In this document: in pieces, positions 18,560 through 28,087 of the stretch | Numbering within the stretch: position 1 is the stretch's first letter | Layout of the letters: every line of letters begins with the position of its first letter | Source: Cytobacillus suaedae | GTDB lineage: Bacteria; Bacillota; Bacilli; Bacillales; Bacillaceae_L | Reading direction: 5' to 3' | DNA length: 64,000 nt | NCBI GenBank assembly: GCA_014960805.1 | Contig: CP063163.1 | Coordinates: 3,056,001 to 3,120,000 of the forward strand | Program-made: the position numbers and the translations under genes | The notes under the pieces: generated by a model | Databases searched by the model: none | The model's input: only the letters and a program-made list of their open reading frames with translations | What the model was told of the DNA's origin: nothing

Positions 18560-19615
18560 ATGAATAAAATCTTTAATCTTTTTGGTGGAAGAACGATTAA
18601 AACAGGGGTTGCTGTATTTATTACTGCGTGGATTTGTTTATACTTAAACCTTCCTGCTATCTTTGCAGTCATTACAGCAATCGTCACGATAGAACCCACT
18701 GCATCAGACTCAATGAAAAAAGGAATCATTAGATTGCCTGCAGCTGCAATTGGTGCAGCCTTTTCAATGACACTTACTCATTATTTGGGACACGGAGCAA
18801 CTGTATATGCACTATCTGCTGTGTTAACAATTGCAACCTGCTATAAATTAAAGCTGTTTGACGGAATTCTTGTTGCAACCCTAACGGCAGTTATGATGAT
18901 TCCGACCACTGGGGACCATCATTTATTGGCCTTTGTTTCAAGACTTGGTACAACAACTATTGGATTAATTGTCTCAACCGTTGTAAATTTGGTTATATTA
19001 CCACCTAACTATTCGAAGTCAATTACAACAAACCTATCAGGATTACTCCAAAAATGCTCGGTTATTTTGAATGGCCCTTTAAAAGCTAATATTGAAGGAG
19101 AAAAAAACTATAACCGGGATACCGTTAAGCAGCTAGAGCACTTGTCGCGAAAGTTAGAAACGACAACTAAGCTTACCGAATATATACGAGAAGAATGGAA
19201 ATACCATCGGCATACAAAGAAACAAATTCGCGAATATCACTATGAGCTAAAAAAGCTATATGTTCTTCAACAAATGGTTTACCACTTGAAAAACCTTTCT
19301 TATACTAAGTTTGCAGATTTAAGGTGGAATGAGGCTGAAAAACAAAAGGTTATAGAACTAATTGAGTCCATTTCAGCTATCTTAAGTGATTCAACGCATA
19401 ATATATCGGATGATCACCTTATTCTTGTCGACCAGGTTAACCAGCAATTCTTGGAATGGAAGGACAAGCAAAATAAAGAAACAACTAAAAAGTATCACCA
19501 TCATTTCTCACCAGAAACCATTGTTGTGTATGAGATCCTATCAATACATGACTTAATAGAAGAACTGGATGAAATCTGTCAACAGGAGAGCAAAAGAGGG
19601 ATTGTTCAGTGTTAA
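18560..19615 (+). CDS. Aromatic acid exporter family membrane protein (FUSC-like)
   Basis: 351 aa. Four to six hydrophobic segments fill residues 12-150 (TGVAVFITAWICLYL, PAIFAVITAIVTI, AAIGAAFSMTL, GLIVSTVVNLVIL). A long charged helical cytoplasmic tail follows. It belongs to the same broad family as the product at 11392-12336 but has diverged. The open frame begins at a GTG at 18524; the ATG at 18560 is preferred because TAAGGA lies 8 bp before it and it removes an atypical polar leader. It is monocistronic, convergent with the bkd operon. Substrate unknown. Confidence 0.8.
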   Translation: MNKIFNLFGGRTIKTGVAVFITAWICLYLNLPAIFAVITAIVTIEPTASDSMKKGIIRLPAAAIGAAFSMTLTHYLGHGATVYALSAVLTIATCYKLKLFDGILVATLTAVMMIPTTGDHHLLAFVSRLGTTTIGLIVSTVVNLVILPPNYSKSITTNLSGLLQKCSVILNGPLKANIEGEKNYNRDTVKQLEHLSRKLETTTKLTEYIREEWKYHRHTKKQIREYHYELKKLYVLQQMVYHLKNLSYTKFADLRWNEAEKQKVIELIESISAILSDSTHNISDDHLILVDQVNQQFLEWKDKQNKETTKKYHHHFSPETIVVYEILSIHDLIEELDEICQQESKRGIVQC

Positions 19616-19640
19616 AAACTGTGTTGTACAATATGAACCT

Positions 19641-19773
19641 TGGCCGTTCCTTTGCGCTGCAGGCATTTGCTTTCCGCGGGGAGGAAGTCGAGCCTCCTCG
19701 ACGTTCCGTCTGTGGGGTCTCGACCTTTCCTCTACTTCCCGCAGGAGTCAAATGCCTTCCGCTCCAATTCACT
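19641..19773. repeat. GC-rich intergenic palindromic repeat, copy 1
   Basis: About 130 bp between convergent genes. Phrases include CTTTCCGCGGGGAGGAAGTC, AGCCTCCTCG, GGGGTCTCGAC and CCCGCAGGAGTCAAATGCC. The near-twin is at 53823-53954, with only scattered differences. Inner complementary blocks (CCTCCTCG.., GTCGAG/CTCGAC, GCGGGG/CCCGC) give extended hairpins. It carries no plausible coding content despite open frames across it. Confidence 0.75.
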
Positions 19774-19810
19774 CATCAATGTCACAAAGTCATTCTTTCA
19801 CCAATAACCT

Positions 19811-19853
19811 AAAAAAGATACATCAGGCTATGAACCTAATGTATCTTTTTTTT
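19811..19853. terminator. Terminator of the bkd operon (bidirectional)
   Basis: GATACATCAGG (19817-19827) pairs with CCTAATGTATC (19835-19845). A and T runs on the two sides allow termination of both the minus-strand bkd operon and the plus-strand FUSC gene. Confidence 0.8.
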
Positions 19854-21162
19854 AGTATACAGATGTATTTTCTTTTGATGTTTTTTCAATGATTTCTTTC
19901 ACTCGTGCTAAGAATTGACCACAAATTAGTCCATCTAACACACGGTGATCTAATGACATACAAAGATTAACCATGTCGCGAACGGCGATCATTCCATTGT
20001 TCATAACTACTGGGCGTTTTACAATCGATTCAACCTGAAGAATGGCAGCTTGTGGGTAATTAATAATACCCATCGATTGAACTGAACCAAATGAGCCTGT
20101 GTTATTCACAGTAAATGTACCACCCTGCATTTCATCAGATTTCAACTTACCTGTACGGACTTTGGTAGCTAAATCTGTAATTTCTCGGGCAATACCTTTG
20201 ATTGTTTTTTCATCAGCATGCTTGATTACCGGTACAAATAATGCGTCATCAGTCGCAACTGCAATTGAGATATTAATATCTTTTTTCTGGATAATTTTAT
20301 CCCCAGCCCACATAGAGTTGATTTGCGGGAATTCTTTAAGAGCTTGTGCTACAGCTTTTACGAAGAAAGCAAAGAACGTAATGTTAAAGCCTTCTTTTTG
20401 TTTGAATTCAGTTTTAATTGAATTACGGTAGTCAACCAGGTTCGTTGCATCCACTTCAATCATTGTCCAAGCATGTGGTGCTTCATGCTTACTACGAAGC
20501 ATGTTTGTTGCGATTGCTTTACGGATGCCTGTTACTGGAATTTCAATATCACCAGCATGAACTGGAATAGCAGGTGCCGGTGTAGCTGCTTGTTTAGGTG
20601 CAGCCTGACTAATTGCTGTTGTTTCTTCTACTTGTACTGGTGAAGGAGCAGCTTTTGCCACAGGTTCTTCCTTCGTACTTTCAGTAGGGATATTACCAGA
20701 CTCGATAATCTGTAATAAATCTTTACGAGTAATACGTCCACCAGCACCTGTGCCATTAACTGCTTCTAGGTTAATATTATGTTCCTGAGAAAGTCTTAAA
20801 ACTGCTGGAGAATAACGGCGTTTGTTAGGTTTATCTGTATCATCTGTTTGGGCAACAGTAGTCGTTTCTGCAGTCTCCACTTTTGCAGTTTCTTCTTTAG
20901 AAACTGGTGCAATTTCCCCACCTTCAACCTCAATCATTAAAATAACTTCACCAACTGCTAGTGTTTCGCCTTCTTCAGCAATTAGTTCTTTAATTGTTCC
21001 TGTGAATGATGAAGGTACCTCAGCATTAACTTTATCGGTCATGACCTCAGCTAGAGGGTCATATTTATTTACTTTGTCGCCAACAGATACTAACCATTTG
21101 CTAATTGTTCCTTCAGTTACACTCTCACCTAACTGAGGCATTGTAATTTTTTCAACTGACAC
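19852..21162 (-). CDS. bkdB: Branched-chain 2-oxoacid dehydrogenase E2 (dihydrolipoyl acyltransferase)
   Basis: 436 aa. One lipoyl domain with the modified lysine in TDKVNAE (Lys44), an Ala/Pro/Glu-rich linker, and a peripheral-subunit-binding domain (KRRYSPAVLRLSQEHN near residue 120). A second linker leads to the catalytic domain with DHRVLDG near residue 405 (His and Asp). It transfers isobutyryl, isovaleryl or 2-methylbutyryl groups to CoA, feeding branched-chain fatty acid synthesis. It is the last gene of the operon, after an unusual 97-bp gap from bkdAB that contains a stable hairpin. Confidence 0.97.
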   Translation of the reverse strand: MSVEKITMPQLGESVTEGTISKWLVSVGDKVNKYDPLAEVMTDKVNAEVPSSFTGTIKELIAEEGETLAVGEVILMIEVEGGEIAPVSKEETAKVETAETTTVAQTDDTDKPNKRRYSPAVLRLSQEHNINLEAVNGTGAGGRITRKDLLQIIESGNIPTESTKEEPVAKAAPSPVQVEETTAISQAAPKQAATPAPAIPVHAGDIEIPVTGIRKAIATNMLRSKHEAPHAWTMIEVDATNLVDYRNSIKTEFKQKEGFNITFFAFFVKAVAQALKEFPQINSMWAGDKIIQKKDINISIAVATDDALFVPVIKHADEKTIKGIAREITDLATKVRTGKLKSDEMQGGTFTVNNTGSFGSVQSMGIINYPQAAILQVESIVKRPVVMNNGMIAVRDMVNLCMSLDHRVLDGLICGQFLARVKEIIEKTSKENTSVY

Positions 21163-21224
21163 GGTTTTTACCTCCTCGTTCTATGTAGGTACCTATTTCC
21201 AAAAAGCACCTTAAAGAAAACGTT

Positions 21225-21254
21225 TAGAGACTGACGACTGTAGGTCAGTCTCTA
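21225..21254 (-). other. Intra-operon hairpin between bkdAB and bkdB
   Basis: An 11-bp perfect stem, TAGAGACTGAC (21225-21235) with GTCAGTCTCTA (21244-21254), just after the bkdAB stop. No clean T-run follows on the minus strand (AAACGTTTTCTTT), so it may be a leaky terminator, a processing site or a 3'-end stabiliser rather than a full terminator. Confidence 0.6.
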
Positions 21255-21259
21255 TTTCA

Positions 21260-22246
21260 TTAAAATTCTGCAAGCTCACGCATTGCTTTTTCTACTTTAT
21301 CAGGATTCACCATGAAGAATTTTTCCATTGTTGGAGCATAAGGCATTGCTGGTACATCTGGACCAGCTAAACGCTTGATTGGTGCATCTAATTCAAATAA
21401 GCAGTTCTCAGCTATGATTGCTGAAACCTCACCCATGATGCTACCCTCTTTATTATCCTCAGTCACAAGAAGTACCTTTCCTGTCTTAGAAGCAGCTTCG
21501 ATGATAGCTTCTTTGTCTAAAGGATAGATTGTACGTAGGTCAAGAATATGTGCTGAGATTCCGTCTTTCGCTAATCTTTCCGCAGCTTGTAATGCGAAAT
21601 GAACACATAAACCATATGTAATTACAGTAATATCTTCACCTTCACGTTTTACATCAGCTTTTCCAATTGGTAACACATAGTCATCTGTAGGTACTTCACC
21701 TTTAATTAAACGGTATGCTCGTTTATGTTCAAAGAATAGTACTGGATCTTCGTCACGAATCGCTGCTTTTAGCAAGCCTTTCACATCATAAGGTGTTGAA
21801 GGCATAACGATTTTTAAACCTGGTTGATTTGCGAATACTGCTTCAACTGATTGTGAGTGATATAATGCACCGTGTACACCACCGCCATAAGGAGCACGGA
21901 TTGTAATTGGACAACTCCAATCATTGTTTGAACGGTATCTAATTCTTGAAGCTTCTGAAATAATTTGGTTAACTGCTGGCATGATAAAATCAGCAAATTG
22001 CATTTCTGCAATAGGTCTCATACCGTACATCGCTGCTCCAATTCCAACACCAGCAATTGCTGATTCTGCTAATGGAGTGTCTAATACGCGGTCTTCACCA
22101 AATTGTTCATAAAGTCCTTGTGTCGCTTTAAATACGCCACCTTTTCTTCCAACGTCTTCACCTAATACGAACACCTTAGGGTCTCTTTCCATTTCTTCAC
22201 GCATTGCCATTGTAACTGCATCAATATATGAAATAACAGGCATCAA
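21260..22246 (-). CDS. bkdAB: Branched-chain 2-oxoacid dehydrogenase E1 beta
   Basis: 328 aa, transketolase-like pyrimidine-binding domain (VFVLGEDVGRKGGVFKAT; DTPLAESAIAGVGIGAA) plus C-terminal domain (VTEDNKEGSIMGEV). It pairs with BkdAA to form the thiamine-diphosphate E1 that decarboxylates 2-oxoisovalerate, 2-oxoisocaproate and 2-oxo-3-methylvalerate. It lies 15 bp after bkdAA. The ATG gives MPVISYIDAVT after a possible extra Met. Confidence 0.97.
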   Translation of the reverse strand: MMPVISYIDAVTMAMREEMERDPKVFVLGEDVGRKGGVFKATQGLYEQFGEDRVLDTPLAESAIAGVGIGAAMYGMRPIAEMQFADFIMPAVNQIISEASRIRYRSNNDWSCPITIRAPYGGGVHGALYHSQSVEAVFANQPGLKIVMPSTPYDVKGLLKAAIRDEDPVLFFEHKRAYRLIKGEVPTDDYVLPIGKADVKREGEDITVITYGLCVHFALQAAERLAKDGISAHILDLRTIYPLDKEAIIEAASKTGKVLLVTEDNKEGSIMGEVSAIIAENCLFELDAPIKRLAGPDVPAMPYAPTMEKFFMVNPDKVEKAMRELAEF

Positions 22247-22261
22247 ATTTTCCCCCTTACT

Positions 22262-23254
22262 TTACTCAGCATAAACATGCTTAAGAGCAGATTCTGGTTC
22301 CGCATATGGAGCATTTTCAGCATAATCAGTTGCTTCGTTTACAAGCTTCATAATACGGTCGTTCATTGTTGTTTCAATTTCTTCTGTTAATACGCCAACT
22401 TCTTTTAAGTACGCTGCAAAAAGAATGATTGGGTCTTTTTTCTTTGCTTCCGCAACCTCGTCTTGTTCACGATAGCTACGATCGTCGTCATCACTGGAGT
22501 GAGGTGTTAATCGATATGAGATTGTCTCAACAAGTGTTGGGCCTTCGCCACGACGTCCACGCTCTGCAGCTTCTTTAACAACTTTATAAACTTCTAATGG
22601 GTCATTCCCATCTACTGTATATCCAGGCATTCCATATCCAATTGCACGATCTGATACGTTTTCACATGCTAATTGTTTTTCAATAGGAACTGAGATTGCA
22701 TATTTATTATTTTCACACATGAAGATAACCGGTAACTTATGTACCCCAGCAAAGTTAGCACCTTCATGGAAGTCACCTTGGTTAGAAGAACCTTCCCCAA
22801 ATGTAACGAAGGTTACTAAATCTTTATTTTCCATCTTCCCTGCTAAGGCAATACCTACAGCGTGTGGAACTTGAGTTGTAACCGGTGATGAACCTGTAAC
22901 GATTCTGTTTTTCTTTTGACCAAAGTGTCCAGGCATTTGACGTCCACCAGAGTTTGGATCTTCTGCTTTAGCAAAGCCAGAAAGCATAAGTTCTCTAGCA
23001 GTCATTCCAAACGTTAATACAACTCCCATATCACGGTAATACGGAAGAACATAATCTTTTTCACGGTCTAATGCAAAAGCTGCTCCAACTTGAGCTGCCT
23101 CTTGACCTTGACATGAGATAACAAATGGAATTTTACCCGCACGGTTTAATAGCCACATACGCTCATCAATTCTACGTGATAGTAGCATAGTTTCATACAT
23201 TTCAAGAACATTCTCATCAGTTAAACCTAATGCTTGATGACGATTTTCTGTCAT
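22262..23254 (-). CDS. bkdAA: Branched-chain 2-oxoacid dehydrogenase E1 alpha
   Basis: 330 aa. The thiamine-diphosphate motif reads TFGEGSSNQGDFHEGANF through CENN near residue 155-185, and the conserved loop YRLTPHSSDDDDRSYR is near residue 250. The residues that bind TPP and Mg are retained. It forms an alpha2beta2 E1 with BkdAB. It sits between lpdV and bkdAB in the order found in B. subtilis (bfmBAA). Confidence 0.97.
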   Translation of the reverse strand: MTENRHQALGLTDENVLEMYETMLLSRRIDERMWLLNRAGKIPFVISCQGQEAAQVGAAFALDREKDYVLPYYRDMGVVLTFGMTARELMLSGFAKAEDPNSGGRQMPGHFGQKKNRIVTGSSPVTTQVPHAVGIALAGKMENKDLVTFVTFGEGSSNQGDFHEGANFAGVHKLPVIFMCENNKYAISVPIEKQLACENVSDRAIGYGMPGYTVDGNDPLEVYKVVKEAAERGRRGEGPTLVETISYRLTPHSSDDDDRSYREQDEVAEAKKKDPIILFAAYLKEVGVLTEEIETTMNDRIMKLVNEATDYAENAPYAEPESALKHVYAE

Positions 23255-23293
23255 AATAAATAACCTCCTATATAAAAGCTTAAATTCTTTCCT

Positions 23294-24715
23294 TTATGAA
23301 TGGATTGCCTTGCCATAAACAGCTAACGCCGCTTCACCAATTGCCTCAGATAATGTTGGGTGGGGGTGAATGGTGTGTGAAATCTCCCAAGGAGTTGCAT
23401 CAAGTACTCTTGCTAACCCTGCCTCTGAAATCATATCTGTAACATGTGGGCCAATCATATGAACTCCTAATAGATCATCCGTGTCTTCATCAACCACAAG
23501 TTTTACAAATCCATCTGCTTCACCGTAAACAAGTGCTTTCCCAATGGCTCTAAATGAAAACTTACCTGTTTTTACATTGAAGCCTTTTTCTTTTGCTTCA
23601 TCTTCAGTATATCCAACACTTGCAACCTCTGGGCTACTATATACACACTTAGAAATAAGAGTATAATCGATAGGCATTGGGTTTTCATTAGCAATATGTT
23701 CAACTGCTACAATCCCTTCATGAGAAGCAACATGAGCTAATTGCAAGCCGCCAATAACATCTCCTATAGCATAAATATGGGATTCTTTCGTTTGATAAAA
23801 TTCATTTGTTACAATATTTCCTCTATCAAGTTGAATCTCCGTATTTTCTAGTCCTATTCCTTCAACATTCGCTTGACGCCCTACTGAAACAAGCAGTTTC
23901 TCAGCAGTAAATGTCTTTTGCTCACCTTTATGTTCAGCTTTAATTGTTACCCCTTCTCCTTTTTCAAGTGTTTCAGGAAGCACTTTCGCACCAGTAACAA
24001 TTTTTACACCCTTTTTCTTCATCAGACGCTGAAGTTCTTTTGATACCTCTTTATCTTCAGTCGGAAGAATTCGGTCAGCGTATTCTAATACAGTTACCTC
24101 TAAACCAAAATCGACAAGCATCGAAGCCCATTCAATCCCAATTACTCCTCCACCAACAATAATGATTGATTTAGGTAATTCTTTCATAGCTAGTGCTTCG
24201 TCAGAAGTCATTACATACTCACTATCAGCTTCAAGACCAGGTAATGTACGCGGTCTAGAACCAGTTGCAATTATGACATTCTTAGGAATTAACATTTCGT
24301 TTTCTTCGCCATTATTCATTTCAACCGAAATTGTTCCTGGCATAGGAGAGAAAATAGAAGGCCCTAAAATACGCCCTAACCCTTCATACACACTAATTTT
24401 CCCTTGCTTCATTAAGTGCTGAACACCCTTATAAAGCTGATCAGTGATTTTTTCTTTTCGTGCTTGAACCTTTGAAAAATCTAAAGTTACATCACTAGTT
24501 AACACGCCGAATTCTTCACTCTTTTTCGTAGTTGCATATACCTCTGCACTTCTTAGTAACGCTTTACTCGGAATACATCCAGCGTGAAGACATGTACCTC
24601 CAAGCTTTCCTTTTTCAACAACTGCTACCTTCAATCCAAGCTGTGAGGCACGAATTGCAGCAACATAACCGCCAGTTCCTCCACCTAGAATAACTAAATC
24701 ATATTCCGTTGCCAT
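23294..24715 (-). CDS. lpdV: Dihydrolipoyl dehydrogenase (E3) of the bkd complex
   Basis: 473 aa. FAD-binding GGGTGGYVAAI at residues 11-21, the redox disulfide in GGTCLHAGCIPSK (Cys pair near residues 42 and 47), NAD-binding GGGVIGIEWAS, and the C-terminal catalytic His in HTIHPHPTLSEA. It reoxidises dihydrolipoamide on BkdB. Its place inside the bkd operon separates it functionally from the pyruvate dehydrogenase E3. Confidence 0.97.
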   Translation of the reverse strand: MATEYDLVILGGGTGGYVAAIRASQLGLKVAVVEKGKLGGTCLHAGCIPSKALLRSAEVYATTKKSEEFGVLTSDVTLDFSKVQARKEKITDQLYKGVQHLMKQGKISVYEGLGRILGPSIFSPMPGTISVEMNNGEENEMLIPKNVIIATGSRPRTLPGLEADSEYVMTSDEALAMKELPKSIIIVGGGVIGIEWASMLVDFGLEVTVLEYADRILPTEDKEVSKELQRLMKKKGVKIVTGAKVLPETLEKGEGVTIKAEHKGEQKTFTAEKLLVSVGRQANVEGIGLENTEIQLDRGNIVTNEFYQTKESHIYAIGDVIGGLQLAHVASHEGIVAVEHIANENPMPIDYTLISKCVYSSPEVASVGYTEDEAKEKGFNVKTGKFSFRAIGKALVYGEADGFVKLVVDEDTDDLLGVHMIGPHVTDMISEAGLARVLDATPWEISHTIHPHPTLSEAIGEAALAVYGKAIHS

Positions 24716-24739
24716 GTTCGTTACATCTCCTGTCTATTT

Positions 24740-25849
24740 TTACTGTGTCACTTTTGTTTGTTTTACTTCCCCTGGATAATCCTTTGCATCCTCTTCACCT
24801 CTAAGGACACGTAGGGCTCCTTCCGTTAGAGCTTGAAGTTCGTTTTCACCTGGTTCAACAATGACATCAGCAATCCAATTTACTTGATCAGCAATTTCCT
24901 TAACAAATTCCTTCCCATAAGCAAGGCCACCAGTAAGAATAATTGCATCAACCTTTCCAGCTAATACAGTACTTGCTGCACCAATTTCTTTGGCAACCTG
25001 GTAAGCCATTGCATTGTAAACAATCTTGGCTTTTTCATCACCAGCTTTTATCATTTGCTCCACTTGTACTGCATCATTCGTGCCAAGATAACCTACCAGA
25101 CCACCTTGACCTACAAGTTTTTTCATTATTTCTTCTCGGTAATAATGACCTGAGTAACATAAAGCTACTAAATCACCTGCTGGTACAGTTCCAGCACGCT
25201 CCGGACTAAACGGCCCATCACCATGTAAACCGTTATTCACTTCAATTACTCTTCCTTGCTTATGAACACCAACGGTGATTCCGCCACCCATATGGGTAAC
25301 AATCAAATTTAGTTCTGTATACTTTTTGCCAAGTTCTTTTGATACTCTTCTAGCAACCGCTTTTTGATTCAATGCGTGAAAAATACTTTTTCTTTCAATC
25401 AGAGAAAATCCGGAGATACGAGCAATTGGGGCTAGTTCATCTACTACTACCGGGTCTACAATAAATGAAGGGATATTTAAGTTTGAAGCAATCTCATACG
25501 CTAGAATTCCACCTAAATTTGATGCATGTTGACCGGAGTATCCTATTTTAAGATCATGAAGCATTTCATTATTAACCTTATACGTACCACCTTCGATAGG
25601 ACGTAAAAGCCCACCTCTTCCACACACTGCATTTAGTTTCGAGATGTTAATGCCTTCGCTATCTAGGGCTTCTAATATCGTATTTTTTCTAAATTCATAT
25701 TGATCAATAATATTTGCATATGAATTAATAACTTCACTTTCATGACGAATCGTCTTCTCAAATACTGAGCGCTCATTATCAAACACGCCAATTTTCGTTG
25801 ATGTTGATCCTGGGTTGATTACGAGAATTCGATATTCTTTTTCCTGCAA
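24740..25849 (-). CDS. buk: Butyrate (branched-chain fatty acid) kinase
   Basis: 369 aa, ASKHA fold: phosphate-1 region [15 protein letters not shown] at the N-terminus, [11 protein letters not shown] in the middle, LTGGLAYG and [15 protein letters not shown] near the end. It converts acyl phosphate from Ptb to the free acid and ATP (or the reverse). The open frame extends to a TTG at 25864 that lies inside the GGAGG ribosome binding site; the TTG at 25849, 8 nt after GGAGG, is therefore the likely start (first residues (M)QEKEYRILV). It is separated from bcd by 98 bp of structured DNA. Confidence 0.95.
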   Translation of the reverse strand: MQEKEYRILVINPGSTSTKIGVFDNERSVFEKTIRHESEVINSYANIIDQYEFRKNTILEALDSEGINISKLNAVCGRGGLLRPIEGGTYKVNNEMLHDLKIGYSGQHASNLGGILAYEIASNLNIPSFIVDPVVVDELAPIARISGFSLIERKSIFHALNQKAVARRVSKELGKKYTELNLIVTHMGGGITVGVHKQGRVIEVNNGLHGDGPFSPERAGTVPAGDLVALCYSGHYYREEIMKKLVGQGGLVGYLGTNDAVQVEQMIKAGDEKAKIVYNAMAYQVAKEIGAASTVLAGKVDAIILTGGLAYGKEFVKEIADQVNWIADVIVEPGENELQALTEGALRVLRGEEDAKDYPGEVKQTKVTQ

Positions 25850-25870
25850 CGTTGAAACCTCCAAAATGTT

Positions 25871-25939
25871 AAGTAATGTGTATTACTTTAACACCACTAA
25901 TTTGTAATAGTGGTAAAGAGAAGATAGTCTCTTTACCAC
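25871..25939 (-). other. Mutually exclusive hairpins between bcd and buk
   Basis: Three inverted repeats are packed in the gap. A 12-bp stem pairs GTGGTAAAGAGA (25910-25921) with TCTCTTTACCAC (25928-25939). CCACTA (25894-25899) pairs with TAGTGG (25908-25913), and AAGTAAT (25871-25877) with ATTACTT (25882-25888). The first two share bases 25910-25913, so they cannot both form in one RNA. No T-run follows, so this is not a classic terminator. Confidence 0.55.
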
Positions 25940-25947
25940 CACCTTAA

Positions 25948-27042
25948 TTATCGACGGCTAATAATACTGTGCCCGTTCTGTAAGAATTGGCTACGAGAAT
26001 TTCTCATTCTCTCAATACGTTCTTCAGCTAGTCTGTCTGCTGCTAGGTAAGTTGGGATACCATCACGTTTTGCAATATCAATAACCTTTTCAATATTGTT
26101 ATAAATTGTTTCTACTTTTTTCATTGCTCGCTCACGATTATAACCATATAACTCGTCTGCTACGTTGATAACTCCACCAGCATTGATAACATAATCAGGA
26201 GCATAAACGATTCCCATTTCATGAATAATATCTCCATGACGTGTTTCTTTTAATTGGTTATTAGCTGCACCAGCAATTACTTTTGCTTTAATTAATGGAA
26301 TTGTATCATCATTAATAGTTGCACCTAATGCACATGGTGCATAGATGTCACAGTCGACACTGTAGATTTCACTTGGATCAACTGCTTTTGCACCAAATTC
26401 CTCAACAGCGCGCTGAACTGCTTCTTTATTAATATCAGTAACGATTAACTGAGCACCTTCTTCATGGAGATGCTTACATAGGTTATAAGCAACATTCCCT
26501 ACACCTTGTATTGCAATAACTTTACCTTCAAGTGAATCGGAACCAAACGCTTCTTTCGCAGCAGCTTTCATACCACGGTAAACACCATAAGCAGTAACAG
26601 GTGAAGGATTTCCTGATGAACCGAATGCTGGAGAAATACCAGTTACATAATCAGTTTCTTCATGAATTAAGTCCATGTCTGCAACAGTTGTTCCTACGTC
26701 CTCAGCAGTGATATAACGACCATTTAGCCCTTGAATATAACGACCAAACGCACGGAATAACTCTTCATTTTTATCTTTACGTGGATCTCCAATGATAACT
26801 GTTTTTCCACCACCAAGATTTAAACCAGCTGCTGCATTTTTATATGTCATACCTTTTGCAAGACGAAGTGCATCTTCAATCGCTGCCGACTCTGACTCAT
26901 ATGTCCACATACGTGTTCCACCTAGTGCTGGACCAAGGGTTGTATCATGGATAGCTATGATAGCCTTTAATCCTGATTGCTTATCTTGACAAAATACTAA
27001 TTGCTCGTAATCATATTTCTCCATATACTTGAAAATTTCCAT
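25948..27042 (-). CDS. bcd: Leucine (branched-chain amino acid) dehydrogenase
   Basis: 364 aa. The substrate-binding/catalytic Lys region is [17 protein letters not shown] near residue 80, followed by the Rossmann motif [10 protein letters not shown] near residue 182. It deaminates Leu, Ile and Val to their 2-oxoacids with NAD+, supplying BkdA. It lies between ptb and buk, as in B. subtilis (yqiT). Confidence 0.96.
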   Translation of the reverse strand: MEIFKYMEKYDYEQLVFCQDKQSGLKAIIAIHDTTLGPALGGTRMWTYESESAAIEDALRLAKGMTYKNAAAGLNLGGGKTVIIGDPRKDKNEELFRAFGRYIQGLNGRYITAEDVGTTVADMDLIHEETDYVTGISPAFGSSGNPSPVTAYGVYRGMKAAAKEAFGSDSLEGKVIAIQGVGNVAYNLCKHLHEEGAQLIVTDINKEAVQRAVEEFGAKAVDPSEIYSVDCDIYAPCALGATINDDTIPLIKAKVIAGAANNQLKETRHGDIIHEMGIVYAPDYVINAGGVINVADELYGYNRERAMKKVETIYNNIEKVIDIAKRDGIPTYLAADRLAEERIERMRNSRSQFLQNGHSIISRR

Positions 27043-27077
27043 TGTAAAATCCCCCTAAGATAAAAATTTATATAGTT

Positions 27078-27977
27078 TTAAGCAGAACAAACTGCTAGAG
27101 CTAATGAATATAGTTTACTTTCCGCAGAATCGGCTCTGGAGGTTAACACAATTGGAGCTTTTGCTCCAGCTATTACCGCCCCAACCTTTGCATTTGCAAA
27201 ATAGATTAATGATTTATATAGTGCATTTCCAACATCAATGGTTGGAACTAATAGAATATCTGCATTTCCAGCAACTTCAGATTGTATCCCTTTATGTTTT
27301 GCTGCCAATACAGAGACTGCATTATCAAGCGCGAGTGGACCATCAATATCACAATTCTTAATTTGTCCTCTTTTATTCATCTGTGTTAATGCAGCAGCAT
27401 CTAACGTAGCCTGCATCATTGGATTTACAACCTCAACCGCTGCAATAGGAGCTACTTTTGGTCTTTCAATTCCTATTGAACGAGCAATTTTAACTGCATT
27501 ATCTACAATCTGAACTTTTTGGTTTAAATCTGGCTCGATGTTCATTGCAGCATCGGTAACAATGATGAATCGATCGTAGCCCGCAACTTCAAATACCGCT
27601 GTATGAGATAAAACGCTACCAGTTCGTAATCCATACTCTTTATTAAGAACTGCTTTTAAAATGGTAGCAGTTGAAATGTGACCTTTCATTAATACATCTG
27701 CATCTTTTGTATGAACAGCCCTCACAGCTAGTTCAGCAGATTTTGTATCGGAAATGGAATGTACAATTCTTATCTTGTCTGAATTTAAATATTCAGGATT
27801 CCTTTCCTTAATAAGCCTAGTAATTTTTTCAATATCTCCATAAAGCAAAAAGCTAGCTAGATTCCTATCCACTGCTTCAGTTACTGCTTCTATAACTTCA
27901 GAATCCTCTGCCGCAGCAACCGCAACTGTCTTACCAGTAAATTGGGTTGCTTTTTCAAACAATATGTCTAATTCCAT
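27078..27977 (-). CDS. ptb: Phosphate butyryltransferase (branched-chain)
   Basis: 299 aa, phosphotransacetylase/butyryltransferase fold (TVAVAAAEDSEVIEAV at the N-terminus, LMKGHISTATILKAVL near residue 95, VPTIDVGNALYKSL near 246). It converts branched acyl-CoA and phosphate to acyl phosphate, the step before Buk. It is the first gene of the operon, 52 bp downstream of the sigma-54 promoter. Confidence 0.96.
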   Translation of the reverse strand: MELDILFEKATQFTGKTVAVAAAEDSEVIEAVTEAVDRNLASFLLYGDIEKITRLIKERNPEYLNSDKIRIVHSISDTKSAELAVRAVHTKDADVLMKGHISTATILKAVLNKEYGLRTGSVLSHTAVFEVAGYDRFIIVTDAAMNIEPDLNQKVQIVDNAVKIARSIGIERPKVAPIAAVEVVNPMMQATLDAAALTQMNKRGQIKNCDIDGPLALDNAVSVLAAKHKGIQSEVAGNADILLVPTIDVGNALYKSLIYFANAKVGAVIAGAKAPIVLTSRADSAESKLYSLALAVCSA

Positions 27978-28029
27978 TTAGTGGTTCAACCCTTTCTAGA
28001 TATTTCTTGCGGCATCCAATAATACATAA

Positions 28030-28045
28030 TGCAAGAAGTGTGCCA
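28030..28045 (-). promoter_or_regulatory. Sigma-54 (SigL) promoter of the bkd operon
   Basis: On the minus strand TGGCACACTTCTTGCA: TGGCAC at -24, five spacer bases, TTGCA at -12, a perfect match to the sigma-54 consensus. It lies between bkdR and ptb, and the neighbouring gene encodes a sigma-54 activator. Transcription would start near 28018, about 40 nt before ptb. Confidence 0.93.
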
Positions 28046-28087
28046 ACTCAAAACTATTGAAAACGCTTTATTTTTCTTTACATAGTT

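Noticed and set aside
19485-19892. Overlapping open frames on both strands across 19.5-19.9 kb
   Set aside because: They run through the intergenic repeat and terminator; low stop density is due to the GC-rich repeat, not coding.
28058-28071. cre site upstream of the bkd sigma-54 promoter (TGAAAACGCTTTAT)
   Set aside because: The left half fits, but the last two bases do not match, and the AT-rich context makes chance matches likely.
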